A stretch of DNA of 64,000 bases from Sphagnum magellanicum (GCA_021904315.1 CM038912.1:8953061-9017060), one strand, 5' to 3'; positions 48,251-62,045 are shown, numbered from the stretch's first letter. Program-made: numbers and translations. The notes: generated by a model not told the origin, from the letters alone.

Positions 48251-51200
48251 CTAAAACCAAACATATGTGCTTGGATTTTCATGCATGGATTCATGTAAAG
48301 AATATGGAAGAAATGATTTGCAAGGATGCAAAAAAAAAAGGATGTTAAAGAGTTTCAACATGCAATTTCAAATTCAATTGAATTAAAGGAAGTGAGCATT
48401 GTTACATTTTGATTTTTAAACATTTTCAATTCAAAACTTAAATATCACAAAGAAGTGAAAGATAACATTGATAAAAATATATATTTTATTCATGAAATCA
48501 TGGAGAATATTTAAATGGTAAATTCTTAGAACTACTTGTGAGTGTATCAATGAGAGTAAAGGCTATGTTTGTATTTACTTTCTGTGTTATTTTTGTCCCA
48601 ACCTTTGCACTTACTTGAATCTTTGACTTTTCTTCATGCTCAAGTTCTAGTTTTTGCTCATTTGTTGCTTTTAAGTTTACACTACAACTACTTATGTTTC
48701 AACTTATGTTTCTTGTTCAAGTTTACCTTTCATTCTAGCATTTTTAAACAAACACACTTTTGATTTTTTGTACAAGTCATGCTTACAAAACAATGGTAAA
48801 ATAAACTAATAAAATATTTATATCAAATCAAGTCTAAAAATGGTTCAATTTTTGACAAAAGTAAAAGAAAGGAAATTCCATAACACTTTAAGTAGCAATA
48901 TGAAATCATGGTGCTCTTCATCAAGAGTTTATGATAAGATGCATACAAAATTTGAAAATTTTTAATATGATAAAAGTAGGTAACAAGTATGTTTGAGATT
49001 GACCTTATCAAAATTTGTTTTTGAACCCACTTTTATATTAGAATTTTGTTGTATTAAAATTTATAAGTTTGCATTATAGTTCACATAAATGTTCAAGATA
49101 GAAAACATGTTCACTATACAATTATTGTAGTCCCTTGCAACTATGCAATGCATGCATACAATGTCATTGCTTTGTAACAATCTACATTTCAAATGAACAT
49201 CTATATGGAAGCAAAGAAGATAGACACCACAAGGAACATCTATTCTAAATCATCATTCACCAACATGTGCATGAATGTTTGAAAGCTTGATGAAAAAAAA
49301 TTAATTTCCCAAAGCTTCCCTTCTTAACAAGTCACAAAGTTCACTAGTTGAAAATTTAGTTGACAATGAAACCTTTTGACTATTTTAATTGATAAAAACA
49401 AGTCGAAAAAAACATGTTTTTAGATTAATCTATATTTTTAACACATTTTTTACTAGTGCCTCTCTTAACTTATGTGCAATGGCTTAGGCCTATGCACAAC
49501 AAGTACATGTTTTATATATATACTTCACCAAAATGGAACAATTAATACCAAGATCCTTGAAACAAAAAAAAATTCACAATCAAAAGAGTATATTTTCAAA
49601 ATGTTGCACAAGTTCATAAAAATTTACATTTGAGCCTCCTTGTTTACCTTTCTCCCTAAAGAAGATTTTCATTTATCACAATTCATCAAATGTCCTCAAA
49701 TTTGATTGATTAAGGTTTATCTTACAATAATCCTTATAGTTGTTACTATCAAAATTAATTTGAAAATTACAATCATGACTTTCAAAATTGCTAATTGAAG
49801 GACTTAAATGGATACAAAGTTTGTAGTATTTGTATGCCAACAATTTGGTTGTCCTTAGTTTTGGTAACTAATATGCTAAGAATCCGAATCATTCCAAATG
49901 TTGAAATTGCATCCCACACACATGAAACAAACTAAAATTCCTCACAAAACAAAACACTTATGATAACTTTTGAAAATTCTTCTAAAAGCTTGTGATTTGA
50001 CTTTGTGAATTAGAAAAAAATCACAAACACAAAGACAAATTCTTCTTATTCTTTCCGTAAAACAAAATTCACATTTTGAATGGAAATGGCATTAAAATAG
50101 TAAGAATTAGCAAATCAAAACACTCTTCCTTTTTAGTGGCAACTTCTTACCACAACTTCATGGTTCAAATTTTTGATTCAAATAATACATCTAAAAGTTG
50201 AAATTTTGTATACCATTTATGCACACATATGTTAAACTTCTTCCTATGTAACAACCAACTATTTTTGATTGCCACATGAATTGACGCATGCCAAGTCACA
50301 TTGGTTTCCATAATGTGGGAAAAGCTTGAAAAAATCACATTAATTTCAAAGAAAGTGAGAAATAAAGATCACACTAGGTCTCCCATTGCAAAAGAGAAAA
50401 CACATCAAAATTTTCACATTAAAATCAAAATAGTGATAAAGAAGGACCTCCAAAATTATGGCTGATAGCCCTAAAGTCGTACATTTTTGCTAGTTTTTCA
50501 ACATTGAAAAAAATAAATTTAATTTTGATAGTTTCATGTGCCTTTAAATTTTTAAATTTTGATCATTTTAATGATTAATCAATTAATTCTAAACATCAGT
50601 TTTAATTACAATATGAAATTTAATACACCTTTTGGAATCCTAACAAGGGGTTGTTACTTGTCATTTTGTATCCCTATCGAGAAGGTATTATGATTTTTAG
50701 TTTGTTATACCCAAGAAGTTGTACCCAATGTTGGGTGAATTTCATTATTTCTTGTGAGAATGGGTTTCAAGGTGGTTTTCAAAATGAAAACCTAACCATT
50801 GATTCTCACGAGGTGAGAATTGATTCAATGAGAACCTAAAAAGGTATGAAAAAAATCTAATTTTCAATTAGGCTTATAAGTTTAGGCTAGGTAGATAGGT
50901 TGGTGAACAAACAATTAACAACTCAAAGAAGATTGAATCTTCACACATTGTTCTTTTACTTATGAAACATCGATAATGTTTGTAGACTTTCACTTAGCAT
51001 TCCAATGTTGCAAAATTTGGTAAAGGAATGGGAAAGATATAGAATGTTTGGTGTAAGGGTGTTCAATGTTTGATGATGGGTGAACTAAAATAGATTAAAA
51101 TCTTGAACATAAAATCTTGAATTAGTGCATCTTTGCTTTTGGAATTCAATTTTTTTTTTGTAAAGCCTCAGTTGGCGCACCCACCATGTTTTAAATCATT

Positions 51201-52690
51201 CAAAACAAACTAAAAATGAGGAAGATATTAAGTTGGAACTAGTGAGAAATCTAGAGCTATTTTTTCAATTTTTTTGAAACAAACTATCACTCATCATCTT
51301 CCTATGTTTTTTGTGTTGCTCCTTTACTTCTAACTCTCAGACAATATTTGTAGCCCTCCAATTTGCATGTCCCATGACACAAAAAAAGATCAATTTGGTT
51401 GAGGAATGAAGAAAATATTGCAAAGTGTTCAACGATAGGTAAATGTTTGGTGATGGTCGGTTTTACCTTAGGTAGGTGTTAGTTTTAAGCTTTAGGTCCT
51501 CTTTTATAATTTAAAAATTTGACATTATAAATTTTTTTTTATGATAGGGTTGTGAGAACTATTTAAAAAAAATGTTGATTCAAAAATTTATGAGAATTGG
51601 CTCAACTAAAAACCAATTGAATTTATTTTTTTTCAAGTTTTGAAACCCTAAGCAATTTTTTAAGCTTGAAAATTTTAATTTTTTTGACAACTTGACAAGT
51701 TCTTTGAAATAGTCCTAGAAACCAAAATTGGTGGTTCTCACAAAAAGTGAAAACCACCCAACACTTGTTATAACCCATAGGTGTTGTTATAACCCATAGG
51801 TGTAGGGAATTTACAACCATAATGCCGTCAATGGAAAACCTTACGATTCATAAAAACATGTTGAAACTAAACTAGTCAAAATAGTAAAATCTACCTATCA
51901 AGTGGCAATATAGGTTTAGTAACCCCAAAAGAGGGGCCTTACAGACGGTGCTCAAAATGAAGTAAAAATTCTACCTCACAATTATCAACAAAAACAAAGG
52001 CAAAAACAAGAACATGTTTTTACCAATAGTGGGTGGTTATTCAACATAGGAACATACCCCACGGTTAATTCATAACCAAAATTCTCAAAAATCAAAGAAC
52101 CAATTCTGATATATTAACAACAATTTAAATAAATTCAAATAAGTGCACAACATAGTTAATACAGATGAACAACATCCTTGAAAGGATGTTTTCAATGATG
52201 TTTTCAAGGATGTTTTCACACAAAAAAGTCCCCCAAAAAAAAAAACAAAACAAAACAAAAAACAAAAAACCCTAGCCAGTCTAGCCTATCAAGGGAAGTT
52301 AGGGTTTTTTTTTTTTCCATACTGCTTTCACTACTACTGACCCCCAAGGGGATTTTGCTGCCTAGGGTTTACAGCTGTGGGAGATGGGGTATAAGAAAAT
52401 CCAAACCCATGATTCTTGCATGTAGTATATAATGAATGCTCACAGAATAATAATTTTCTTCCCCCCTCACAGGACTGCAACTTCCAGAGACAAAGACAAA
52501 GAAAAATGTCGGGGTATCTCTTCATCATTGAAACCTTGCAAAACTTTATTTACAAACACATCGGGTAATTTTAAAAATGTACAAAGTATTAAAACAAACC
52601 AAAAAACAAAGGGAGAGAGTTTAAAGGATGTGAAGTTAGCACAAACTAGGGTGTCAAAATCTCTCCATCTCAACTACTGACCGCCTGTAA
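48251..52690. other. AT-rich gene-poor stretch
   Basis: No gene recognised. Weak inverted similarity between about 50700-50760 and 51710-51790 (ATGTTGGGTG...TTGTGAGAA) could mark an old foldback or MITE of about 1.1 kb. A small tandem of TAACCCATAGGTGT lies at 51771-51803. Confidence 0.5.
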
Positions 52691-53231
52691 ATAGGTTATG
52701 TCTTGTCTCTCAGATAAAACTTGGGGATATGATGATCTATCTATGAAAGAAGGTAGTTTGTTTTGTTTTGTAATTATGAGATCCACCGGGATGCTTCAGA
52801 TCAAGTTCTTAGTGTCTTTGGAAAGCTCTCGAGGAGGAGGAGGAGGAGGGGTGCGTGTGCTTGGTTCCATAACATTTGGTTTGGACTTGCGGTGCAAAAA
52901 GTTCTTGAATACTGAATGATTTCTTCACTAAAAATTAGTAAATTAAATTGTAGCTGAAAATTTCGGAGGAATTGGAATGTGCCTTTGGTGTTGTTGGAAA
53001 GATCTTGATGAGCAGGATTTAATGGAGTTTATTTGGTAAGATTTGGATTCAGAAGGTGGGAGATATTGATTTTTAAGTGATTTCTGCTGCCGAAAATTCA
53101 AATGAATTCCAAAAAACCAGGTTTTGGAAGGAAAAATTCAGTTGAGGGCGTGGTAACACTTGGGCCAACTCCACAGGCCAGCCACACTAGTTTATACTAC
53201 GAGTAGGAAAAGTTTAGGTATCCAATATTTT
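52691..53231. repeat. Copy of a dispersed repeat related to 32.8 kb and 55.1-55.6 kb
   Basis: Shares GTGCAAAAAGTTCTTGAATA and TTTGGAAAGCTCT-type phrases with about 55375-55560. An in-line GGA microsatellite lies at 52833-52848. Confidence 0.45.
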
Positions 53232-53258
53232 GGGGGGGGGGGGGGGGGGGGGGGGGGG
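53232..53258 (+). repeat. Run of 27 G
   Basis: Uninterrupted homopolymer, read directly. Its length is likely to be unreliable in sequencing. Confidence 0.9.
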
Positions 53259-53858
53259 TGGTAGCCTAGTCAGTTCTGCTCTAGAAACATGGACAAAATG
53301 ATGCTCTGACACCGAGAGACAGTCAACCCTGCCAAAGAGCAAAGTTGAGGAATTGTAACTGTCCTGGGCAGTTTTTTTTAATGGTTTTTTGGCGTTCAAT
53401 TTTGTGATGTAGCCAAAGAGGTGATCATCTATGGAACTTGATTTACCCAAAATTAATTACAAAGGAAAATAGGAAAATAAATAATAAAAAATAAAAAATC
53501 TAAGCATCCTTTTGTAATTTTAGCAACCTAAATTAATGGTATTGTAGAAATCTGGTGATTTTATTTAAAAATTGCAAATTTCTGACAACTGAAAACCCGA
53601 AAATGAATTTATTATTGCATTTTCAATTTCACTTTTTGACTAAAATTTGGCCCCTGAAAGACAACCGGTTCTGTGCAATCACATTGACACCCACAAAGTG
53701 TGATGGGGGCGGAAGAGGGGGGTAGTGTACAAAATCCGGTTTCATATATCATCTGTTCAGTTATGTGTTGGAATTTTGGGTTTTGCAAGTGTTGATCTAG
53801 GGATGCATTACTATTATTATTAAAATAATAATTAATTTGGTGTGTTTTCATCAATGAT

Positions 53859-54059
53859 GTGGTGAATAACGGTTCTCTCTCTGCGGAGGAGCATCTGAGA
53901 GACAAGCCAGCAGGTCTATCTGCTGCTGCAAATGGCAGAGCAGCTCCATGCCCATATGATTTAAAGAGAACCCTAATAAACACTCTCCTCACAGCAGCAA
54001 GGCCAATCATATCAAGAGAAATGAGGATAAAAGGTCCTCTTGCAAAAGGAGTTGTATAG
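53859..54059 (+). other. Possible coding exon, unrecognised
   Basis: A 66-codon frame (opening MVNNGSLSAEEHLRDKPAGL) in sequence richer in GC than its surroundings, ending TAG. Composition looks protein-like. I recognise no family. A longer frame of 154 codons on the opposite strand overlaps it, so at most one of the two is real. Confidence 0.25.
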
Positions 54060-55110
54060 TTCCTTTGTTCTCTCACACATTCTTCCCTTTTTTTTTCATA
54101 ACCAGTTTTAGTGTCTTAATGTCATCAACTCTCCTATTCTTTAGATGAGGTGCCTCCCAAATTTTTATTTTATTTATTTATTTTGGCAATGAGCCAATTT
54201 GATTGGCCCATCACTCAAAAAAAAAGAAACTATGGAAGCTCCCCAAAATACAAGGTTCTATTTTGAAGTATAGAGTTCCTCCCCTTTGGCCCAACTATTA
54301 TAGGTGAAAGGAGAGGTGCTATTAGGAACTCTTTGAGGAAAGGGTTCACTTTCCACCTGAAAAAAAGTGGCAGGAAATTCCTAAAATTGGCTGCCACTAT
54401 TTTAGGCCTGGACTAATAGCCTCAAACCTCATCCAAAATGGTACCAAAACATGAGATTGTGAAATCGCAAACTCTTGAATCCCATTTTGTAAAATCTTCA
54501 CATTTGTTGATGCATATTTTGTTAGGACATCTGTTTACAAGTTATCAAAAAATTACATTATTTAAAAGAGGTGTGAATGAGAACCTCTTTTTTTCAGTAA
54601 GCAAAGCCTTATATCAAGGTTTATAGGTTCAAAAGACAAAAAAGAAGAAGAAAAGGCAATATGTAAATTCCAAACTAAGTGCTACTATATGGCTTTTAAC
54701 CTTTTCTTCAACAATTGGTTTCATTTTGAGGTGGTCACATTCTAATTATTTTCACATGAGCACAAACCCTCACTTAAACATTTTGACTTGTTGGAATCTC
54801 CTTCTTCTTTGTTGATTTTTTAATTTTGTGATATAAGCACACTGGCAATCATCCACAAGAGGATTTAGCCAAATTTGGCTACACTTCAAAGAGGAAAGTA
54901 GAAAATTTTAAGAATCCTCCTATATTTTCGCTATTTTCAGAAAAAAAAATCCTCAAAATCCGGCAACTTTGATGTATTTTTTTCAAAGATGCATCCCAAA
55001 ACTTGGATTCAACCTTTGTAGTCCACTACCTAAACCCTAAACCTTTCAAAGAGTAAAAAGGAATTATAACTGTCTATTATGGAAGGTTGTTGGTTTGTTT
55101 TGTTTGTTTG
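54060..55110. other. Intergenic sequence with dispersed repeats
   Basis: Contains copy 3 of the palindrome-bearing repeat (about 54820-54885) and otherwise no recognisable feature. Confidence 0.5.
54820..54885 (+). repeat. Dispersed palindrome-bearing repeat, copy 3
   Basis: AATTTTGTGATATAAGC...ATCATCCACAAGAGGATT is followed by TAGCCAAATTTGGCTA. A partial copy without the palindrome lies at about 53393-53430. Confidence 0.7.
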
Positions 55111-55111
55111 T

Positions 55112-55475
55112 CATGTTGAAATCTCCCAAACCACAATAGCCCTTGCCATGCTTTGGGTACCATTGGAAAGCCCTTGATGTTTGTCATGTTGGGCTTTCCC
55201 AACCCACAATAGCCCTTGCAATGCTTTCGGTACCGTTAGAAAGCCCTTGATGTTTGTCATGTTGGGCTTTCCCAACCCACAATAGCCCTTGCAATGCTTT
55301 TGGTACCATTGGGAGGCCCTTGATATTTGTCATGTTGAGCTTTCCCAACCCAAAATAGCCCTTGCAATGCTTTTGGTACCATTGGAAAGCGCTTGATGTT
55401 TGTCATGTTGAGCTTTCCCAACCCACAATAGCCCTTGCAATGCTTTTGGTACCATTTGAAAGCCCTCGGATGAGT
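55112..55475. repeat. Five 73-bp tandem units
   Basis: Units start at 55112, 55185, 55258, 55331 and 55404 with CATGTTG(A/G)(A/G)CTTTCCCAAC, 90% or more similar by eye. Confidence 0.93.
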
Positions 55476-56884
55476 AGGGGTGCACCCAGGTGCTTCAGCA
55501 GTGTTTAGGCTTTGGGTGCAAAGAGTTATTGAATATTGTACGATTTTGTCAAAAAAATTTTAACATCATCAAAACTAAATATGTTAAAAGAAATTTGACC
55601 TCCTGGTGGATGGTTATAATCAAAGAGAACAGTACCAGTCATTGGATAGTTTTTGCAAGGCAGCTCTTGGCTCCACACAACTACATGCCTGTGTACCTCC
55701 CACCTGTTGCTCAGCACTTTGAAATAGACTACTCTTCAACAATGCATTTCCAGAATCAAACATTGTTGAATTAGAAGGTGTAAACACAACAAAGCAACGG
55801 AATCTCAATAAAATTGCAGAGAAAACTCCATGAAAATGCTTTCAAGGCAATTTGCTGCTCCAACTAAACCAAACTAAACCAACAATGTGATGAAACTGTA
55901 TTAAGCTGAGCTCACAAGCTTGGGCACAGAACAATACTTGACAATTATTGTGATCACTACAACAGCCAGCAATATAACAGACACAGGCCTCATCAACTGG
56001 AACCTCTTTCTTGCAATGGTTTCATTTACAGAACATCTTCACTCATCTCATACTCAAAAAAATAATCAGTTTAAGGCTGGCAAAACACCGGTTTGAGAAT
56101 TTGGCAACTTGTTAAGTACAATGATAAGTACAAATCTGAGCACCTAAAACACCAATATTAGCAGATGAGAGGATACATTGCTGGATAGACTTAAAACCTG
56201 AAGAAAAGATGTACTCTACCATCTGGTTGGCTGCAAACTTTTCAAGTTTCAGATGATTCCATTCTATAAATGCATAAATAAAGGAATCTTCACCTGTTTA
56301 AGGTAGCAAGAAAGCCCAACTCCAACCAGCACAATACACTAATGTTACACACCTATGGTACACTACACATTTCAAACTTCCTCTTCTCTCATGCTAGATT
56401 AACAGAGATGTTAACAGCCAAAAGTAGTCAGAAGTGATAGGTCACAGAGTTTATAGCCTGGATGTTCCATGACCAGGGTAAATTGAAGAAGCACCCACCA
56501 GCAACTTTGGAGAGGAACTAGTTACTGGGTCCTCTGTTTTGTCTAGACTCTATTATCAGACCTTCACTGTGCTCTAATAATGAAAAGCCCTTCAGCTTTC
56601 ATCCACCCATCCAAAAAGCCATTTTCTTTGTTTCTATTCTTAGTGAGGACAGCTTACAAATCACTGAAGCGCTGTGACCCTTCATAGAACTTTCAAGATC
56701 TCAATAAACCCCTCCTGATAAAATGTAATGACTGGGCCTTCCTGTCAATATTAGCTCTAAAAATTTACAACAAACCTCACAAGATTAGAGGAATCCAGAA
56801 GCCCCCAATATTGTGATATTTAACCAACTGGCATTGAATTCTACTGATCATTATGTGGTGACTAGACTTTACTACACGGTGCAT
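55476..56884 (-). other. Region 3' of the PA-TM-RING gene
   Basis: Less AT-rich than the preceding intergenic DNA. Part is probably the 3' UTR of the minus-strand gene ending at 56885. Nothing else recognised. Confidence 0.45.
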
Positions 56885-59800
56885 TTAGCAGAGATCTACT
56901 CCTTGTGGTGAAAAGTACGAGCTCGTATCAGGGGTAGAAGATTGAGACTGGGTTGCTACGTCAGGAGATGAGCCTACCATTGATGTTTGGGTGGCTGAAG
57001 AGGTAACAGGAATGGGCAGGGTGTGACCATCTGCAGCCGCAAGCAAAGGTGTTGTCTCTGACACTGCAGGTTCACTGAGTTTTGTGCGAGCATCCCTTTT
57101 GCAAACAGGACAAAAGGACCGTCGTGCCATTAACCATTGATCTATACAAAGCACATGAAACTCTGCAGCATCCAAAAACAAGAGAGACATTTATTTAGTG
57201 TCAGTAAAACCAAACCCTGATGTCGAATTGAGACAGTCAACAAAAAACCCATGGTAAAACATGAAGCATACAAAGCAAGTCCATGACTGTTGAGCAGATG
57301 TAGGAGGTGCACTGCAAAAGGATGAAAATGAGCTGATTTTCAGAGACAATTAAGGGGTGTGCTGTCCACAGAAGGGTTGTCCAAATTATCTTCAGAAGTA
57401 TTAAGAAATCCTCCATGCATATGATTTAAGCCAATCTGCATAGGATTGAGAGATGACTTGACAATAAGGTTATAAAGATTTCTGATCTGACAACATATCA
57501 GTGAAGAGGAAAAGGAAGAGACCAAAGCCTCAGAAACACAGGAAAAAGACTGAGGAGTGGTTTGAACAATAGTGACAGTCACACACACATTCAGCAACCT
57601 TTAAAGGCATACTGTATGGCAGTGAACAGCTACAATAGCATTCCCAATGACTTCATCAGCTTATGGCATTGGGTAGATATCAATACCATTCATTGCGCAG
57701 CATGTAAAACCATAGGTAGGTAGATTGGTAAAAACAGGAGGGGAGGGAAGGCATGGGTGACACATTACCATGGTTGCAAGGCAGAAGTCTGAGTTTCTCT
57801 CCAATCTCATAGTCCTCAAGGCAGATTGCACAGGTTTCTGCAGTCCCACTCCCATTGCCTGGACCCTGGAACACAATGCTAGGGAGGGATTTCACCTGTG
57901 TTGCACTCATCCCTGAAGTCACTCTTGACAACAAATGAGTGCCCAAATGCTGTAATTGCTGGCGCCGCACAAAGAACAATGTTGCTAATACAGCTGAAAC
58001 TGCAACAAGGGAGATGAAAGACACAGCCATAATTGACCATGCGGCATCCTCAAAATCTGGCTGTATGATGCAGGTTGTATCATGATCTCCCACAATCTGC
58101 AAGAGTGACTCTCCAGATAGCCAGGAGACAAAGACAGCATAGATGTAGATTCCATCTGAACTTCCTGACACTGCAATGACCCAGCCACAGCATTTGACAA
58201 CAATTAAAATGCAGCGAAGACTGAGAACAGCTTTTTGCTTGAGGACCAGATTTTGAATACAAAGAAACAAAAATCTGGCTGCAATCTACCATGTACAACT
58301 GTACAAAGAACACATCACACCATTTTGAACCCAAGGCTTTTACTCTTGCCTTTCTCCATTTTATTTCTCTGAATCTCGACATAGTTCATCACTACTGGAG
58401 TCTTTGTTTAGGATCTAAATTCCTCAGGACTCTCAACCATGGATGAAATCTTCAAAGGCTTCCACAATTGCAGCCCACTACTGAACTAGTGTAACAGGAT
58501 ATAGGGGGCACCAACATCATCTGCAAGTGTGCAGTAGCATGAGTTTTGATGACTATAACATCTTGCTGGAATCCACAAGAGGTTACTATACAAATGATGT
58601 TAGAGACTGCATTCATGCTTATGCTCCAAGATATTTCTTGCAACACACAGAGTGTAACGTGTATAGGTCAGAAGCTGAATTCCTCAAAGACAATGAAGGA
58701 AAGTTTAGTATTTCAGGGTCCACATCTTTTGAATTATGCAGGCAATGCTCTCAAAAATCACATTTCTTTCAACAACACTCAAGAAGAAACAATGGCAGAG
58801 AAAAACCCAGCAATAAAAAAGAATACAATCCTTGGGACTGTAGTTTTGTTCGCTGTAGACCCTGTGCTCAATTACCTAGTGCAATAGGAGATAGATGGAG
58901 AACAGAAGTGGAGAGAGACATACTAGTGACCAATTCATCAAATCCATCCTCAGTGTCGAACACAATAGCAGCAGCAAACCCAGCATCTTGAACATTCTTA
59001 ACCTTGACATCAAAATTACAGCTCCCACGAGCTACCAAAGCAAAGGCAGCAGAAGGTAGTCCTTTCTCAGTGTGATTGGTAAGAGGTGAGCACGAATTGA
59101 GTGGACTTGCTGCATACAGCACTCCCTGTACACCTCCAGCTGGTATGTGTGGAGCTGAAAACCAAACACACCCCAGGTCAGGCATGACCACTTCACTTAG
59201 GGTTGAAGTAGCCCAGCCCCAGATTTGAGTGCTGCAATCAGGAAACACATTTTGCTCTCATAAAACCTACCTGGTGTTATTGCCGTGAATTTGGTGGCTC
59301 CTCCAAAATCCCCCCTCTGATAAGGATAAGAGAAGAATCACCTCTAAGACTTGCAATTCACAAGTTTGTACATGATAGACTCAGCTGTAATTTCTAGCGT
59401 TTGTCTCCCAGCAGGATGTCACACTTTCTACGATAAGACCTAACACAAATGTTTTGTTTTTTCAGACCATATCCAGCTTCTGAAAACTCTGAACCCTAAA
59501 GTTGATGACTTCCAATGCATAGCTTTGGACCAAGCCAAAAGACAATCGCTCTACTCTCTCCAATTTTGTATGAGCTAGGGTCACTAGCCGGCGAAAGAAG
59601 AACGAAATCTGGAATTCTGTCCTACTTCTACTGCAGTTACAAAAATCCAGGAAAGGTTTAAACGCATATTTGAAAGGCGCAGGAGCAGGAGAGAAGACGA
59701 GCACTTGCACGTACCAAAGACGGCCTCCATATCCGGGAAAGCTCTGGACTCGTTTTTGTTTGTGAGGAGCAGAACGGTGGCATTCCCTTTGCCGAGAAGA

Positions 59801-59913
59801 AGAGTAGTCAGCACAACAATGGAAACTGTTGCTAAATAAATCATCACCTCTCTCTTCTGTCTCAAGATCCTGGTCATTACGCCTGCCTCCACTGCCAGCG
59901 GCGGCGGCGGCAT
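56885..59913 (-). CDS. PA-TM-RING (RMR-type vacuolar sorting receptor) protein, 4 exons, 369 aa
   Basis: Predicted exons are 59913-59715, 59154-58924, 58170-57769 and 57162-56885. Introns are 560, 753 and 606 bp, all GT..AG and all phase 1. A hydrophobic signal segment lies at about residues 18-35, followed by a luminal protease-associated (PA) domain (about 38-175, with GGVQGVLYAASPL and ARGSCNFDVKVKNVQDAGF). One transmembrane helix spans 188-211. A RING-H2 at 257-298 has spacing C-x2-C-x14-C-x-H-x2-H-x2-C-x11-C-x2-C. A Ser/Thr-rich cytosolic tail ends the protein. This is the layout of plant RMR receptors, which sort storage proteins to the protein-storage vacuole; the RING implies possible E3 ligase activity. 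The first ATG is used; Met at 59877 is an alternative nearer the signal segment. It looks intact. A MULE-family element begins about 1.2 kb upstream. Confidence 0.9.
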
Positions 59914-61074
59914 GCCTCAATCAGTCAATCAATCGCGCAGCCGATACAATACGTGCTGCTCTTCCGCCCAAACTCTCCTTTACGGATCGTAATGCACCTG
60001 GCGTCGTATCAGACAAGAACAACGACAGCACCTGTGCCGCGTGGACAATCGATCTTTCAAACACAGGCGCATACTCGATCTAACAATAGTCTGTCAAAGA
60101 CTTGGATACCTTGCAAAAGCTTAACCCTGAAGGAACACGGAAAGGCCGGCGGCGTTGCGAACATGCTTCCGCCTTTACAATAACTGTTTCCTCTCGATTA
60201 CTGTTGTGATCTTCAGGAGAACTTTACTCCTGCTCCAAATCTCTTCAAGAGACGGAAAACAGCAGATCTTGATAGAAACCATAGCCACGACGCAGAAATG
60301 AAATCCCCGAGAGAGAACGAGACTGCATCTTGCTGATGGAAAAGTTTTCGAAACGCTAGGGGTTTGGTTTTAGACCGAACGCAGAGACGATTACGCAAAT
60401 CGCGCTCACGATCAAGCATCCAAGCAAATCCCTGGACCAACAGATTGCAGCGCCCCAGACCCGCCGGAGACAGAAGAAAAGGGGAAAAAAAAAATGAAAA
60501 AAAAGCTAGATGAAAATGACGGGCCAAAAAAAAAAAAAAAGAGGGAAAAAAAATTCCAACTATTGTGGTGCTACGGAAGAACAAGTAGAGAATATCGAGG
60601 ATTGCAGCACAGACAGAGAGACAGAGAGACAGAGTACAAACGAAGCTCTCGATGGAAGGAGAAAACAGAAACGTTCTCGCGCCAAGCAGCAACGCAAGAG
60701 GAGCTTGTGCTGTCGTCGGGAAGTTGGGATCAGCCTTTTCTTAGTGTAGTTGGAGGGCTGCAGCTCATAATATTTACTCTGTAGAGGGCGGGCATTTTCA
60801 AAAGAAGAAAAGGTAATAGATGGGTCGCGCACGAGGGAAGAAGTGCTGTCGACAGTCGCTCGAGAAGCAAATCGGCCCGCGATCCGCCACAAAACCTGGC
60901 AGGGCAGAAAATCCCGACGTCCTGCTCGGCCGCACCCGGCCGACGTCTGCTGCCACTCTAGTTCCCCTTCCGGCCTGCCCACGAACTGCGGCGCTCCGTT
61001 TAGCACTCTGCCCGAGTCTCTCACGAGTTTCATCGTTCACGTTCGTGCTCCAGCGTGCTCACCTGGCCAGAGTG
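59914..61074 (-). promoter_or_regulatory. 5' leader and promoter region of the PA-TM-RING gene
   Basis: Relatively GC-rich, with purine-rich blocks (60475-60560). Open frames on both strands here are low-complexity and not called. It is bounded upstream by the TIR at 61075. Confidence 0.45.
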
Positions 61075-61339
61075 AACCAGCCCTCATGACTGCACCAGTT
61101 GGCCGTTCTGTCCATAGGATGAGCTGGATGATTCGCCTCTTTTTCATTCGCCTCTTTACCTTACGTTAACCAGCATCCTACCACAGTCAACCTTTTTTGG
61201 CTGCTGACCTTTGACCATTTTTTTTTTCATTGACAATTTTTCCCAACCCTGACCTCCATACTACCCACCCACCTAGCTACTATAATGACCTAAATCTTAG
61301 CCCTGCCTACTAACTAACAATTAATCCTTAACTTACCTT

Positions 61340-62045
61340 GGCAAAACTCTTATCTCCTCTTGAGTAAACCTATATTTCTTTTTAGCTAAACTTCTATCTC
61401 TTAACAAAACCTATATATTTTATTGGTTAAATTTCTATCTCTTGATAAAACCTATATATTTTATTGATTAAATTTTTATCTCTTGTCTAAACTTATATAT
61501 TTTATTGGCTAACTTTTATTTTTTCACTAAACTTATATTTTTTCTTCACTAAATTTCTATCTCTTAGCTAAACCTATATTTCTTCTTTGTTAAACTTATA
61601 TTTTTTTACTAAATTTTTATCTTTTGACTAAACCTATATATCTTACAAGTTAACTTTTTTTTTTTGCCTAAATCTATATTTCTTATTGATTAAACTTCTA
61701 TCTTTTGGCTAAACCTATATTTCTTATTAGTTTAACTTCTATCTCCTGGCTAAACCTATATTTCTTATTGGTTAAACTTATTTTTTTGGGCTAAACTTAT
61801 ATATTTTATTAGCTGAACTTCTTTCTTTTGGCAAAACTTATATTCTTTTTGGTTAAACTTATATTTTTTTACTAAATTTATATCCCTTGGCAAAACCTAT
61901 ATATCTTTTTAGTTAAAATTATTTCTCTTAATTAACCTATATTTCTTCTTGATTAAATTTGTATATTTTGGCTAAACCTATATTTCTTTTTAACTAAACT
62001 TTTATTTCTTGGCAAACTCTATATATCTTATTGGTTAAACTTCTA
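61340..62045. repeat. ~42-bp tandem array
   Basis: About 16 degenerate units of GCTAAACCTATATTTCTTAT followed by TGGTTAAACTTCTATCTCTT. Confidence 0.9.

Noticed and set aside
60213-61169. Several overlapping frames on both strands upstream of the PA-TM-RING gene
   Set aside because: Low-complexity Lys/Arg/Ser/Phe-rich products from purine/pyrimidine tracts with no recognisable motif. Better explained as leader and promoter sequence.
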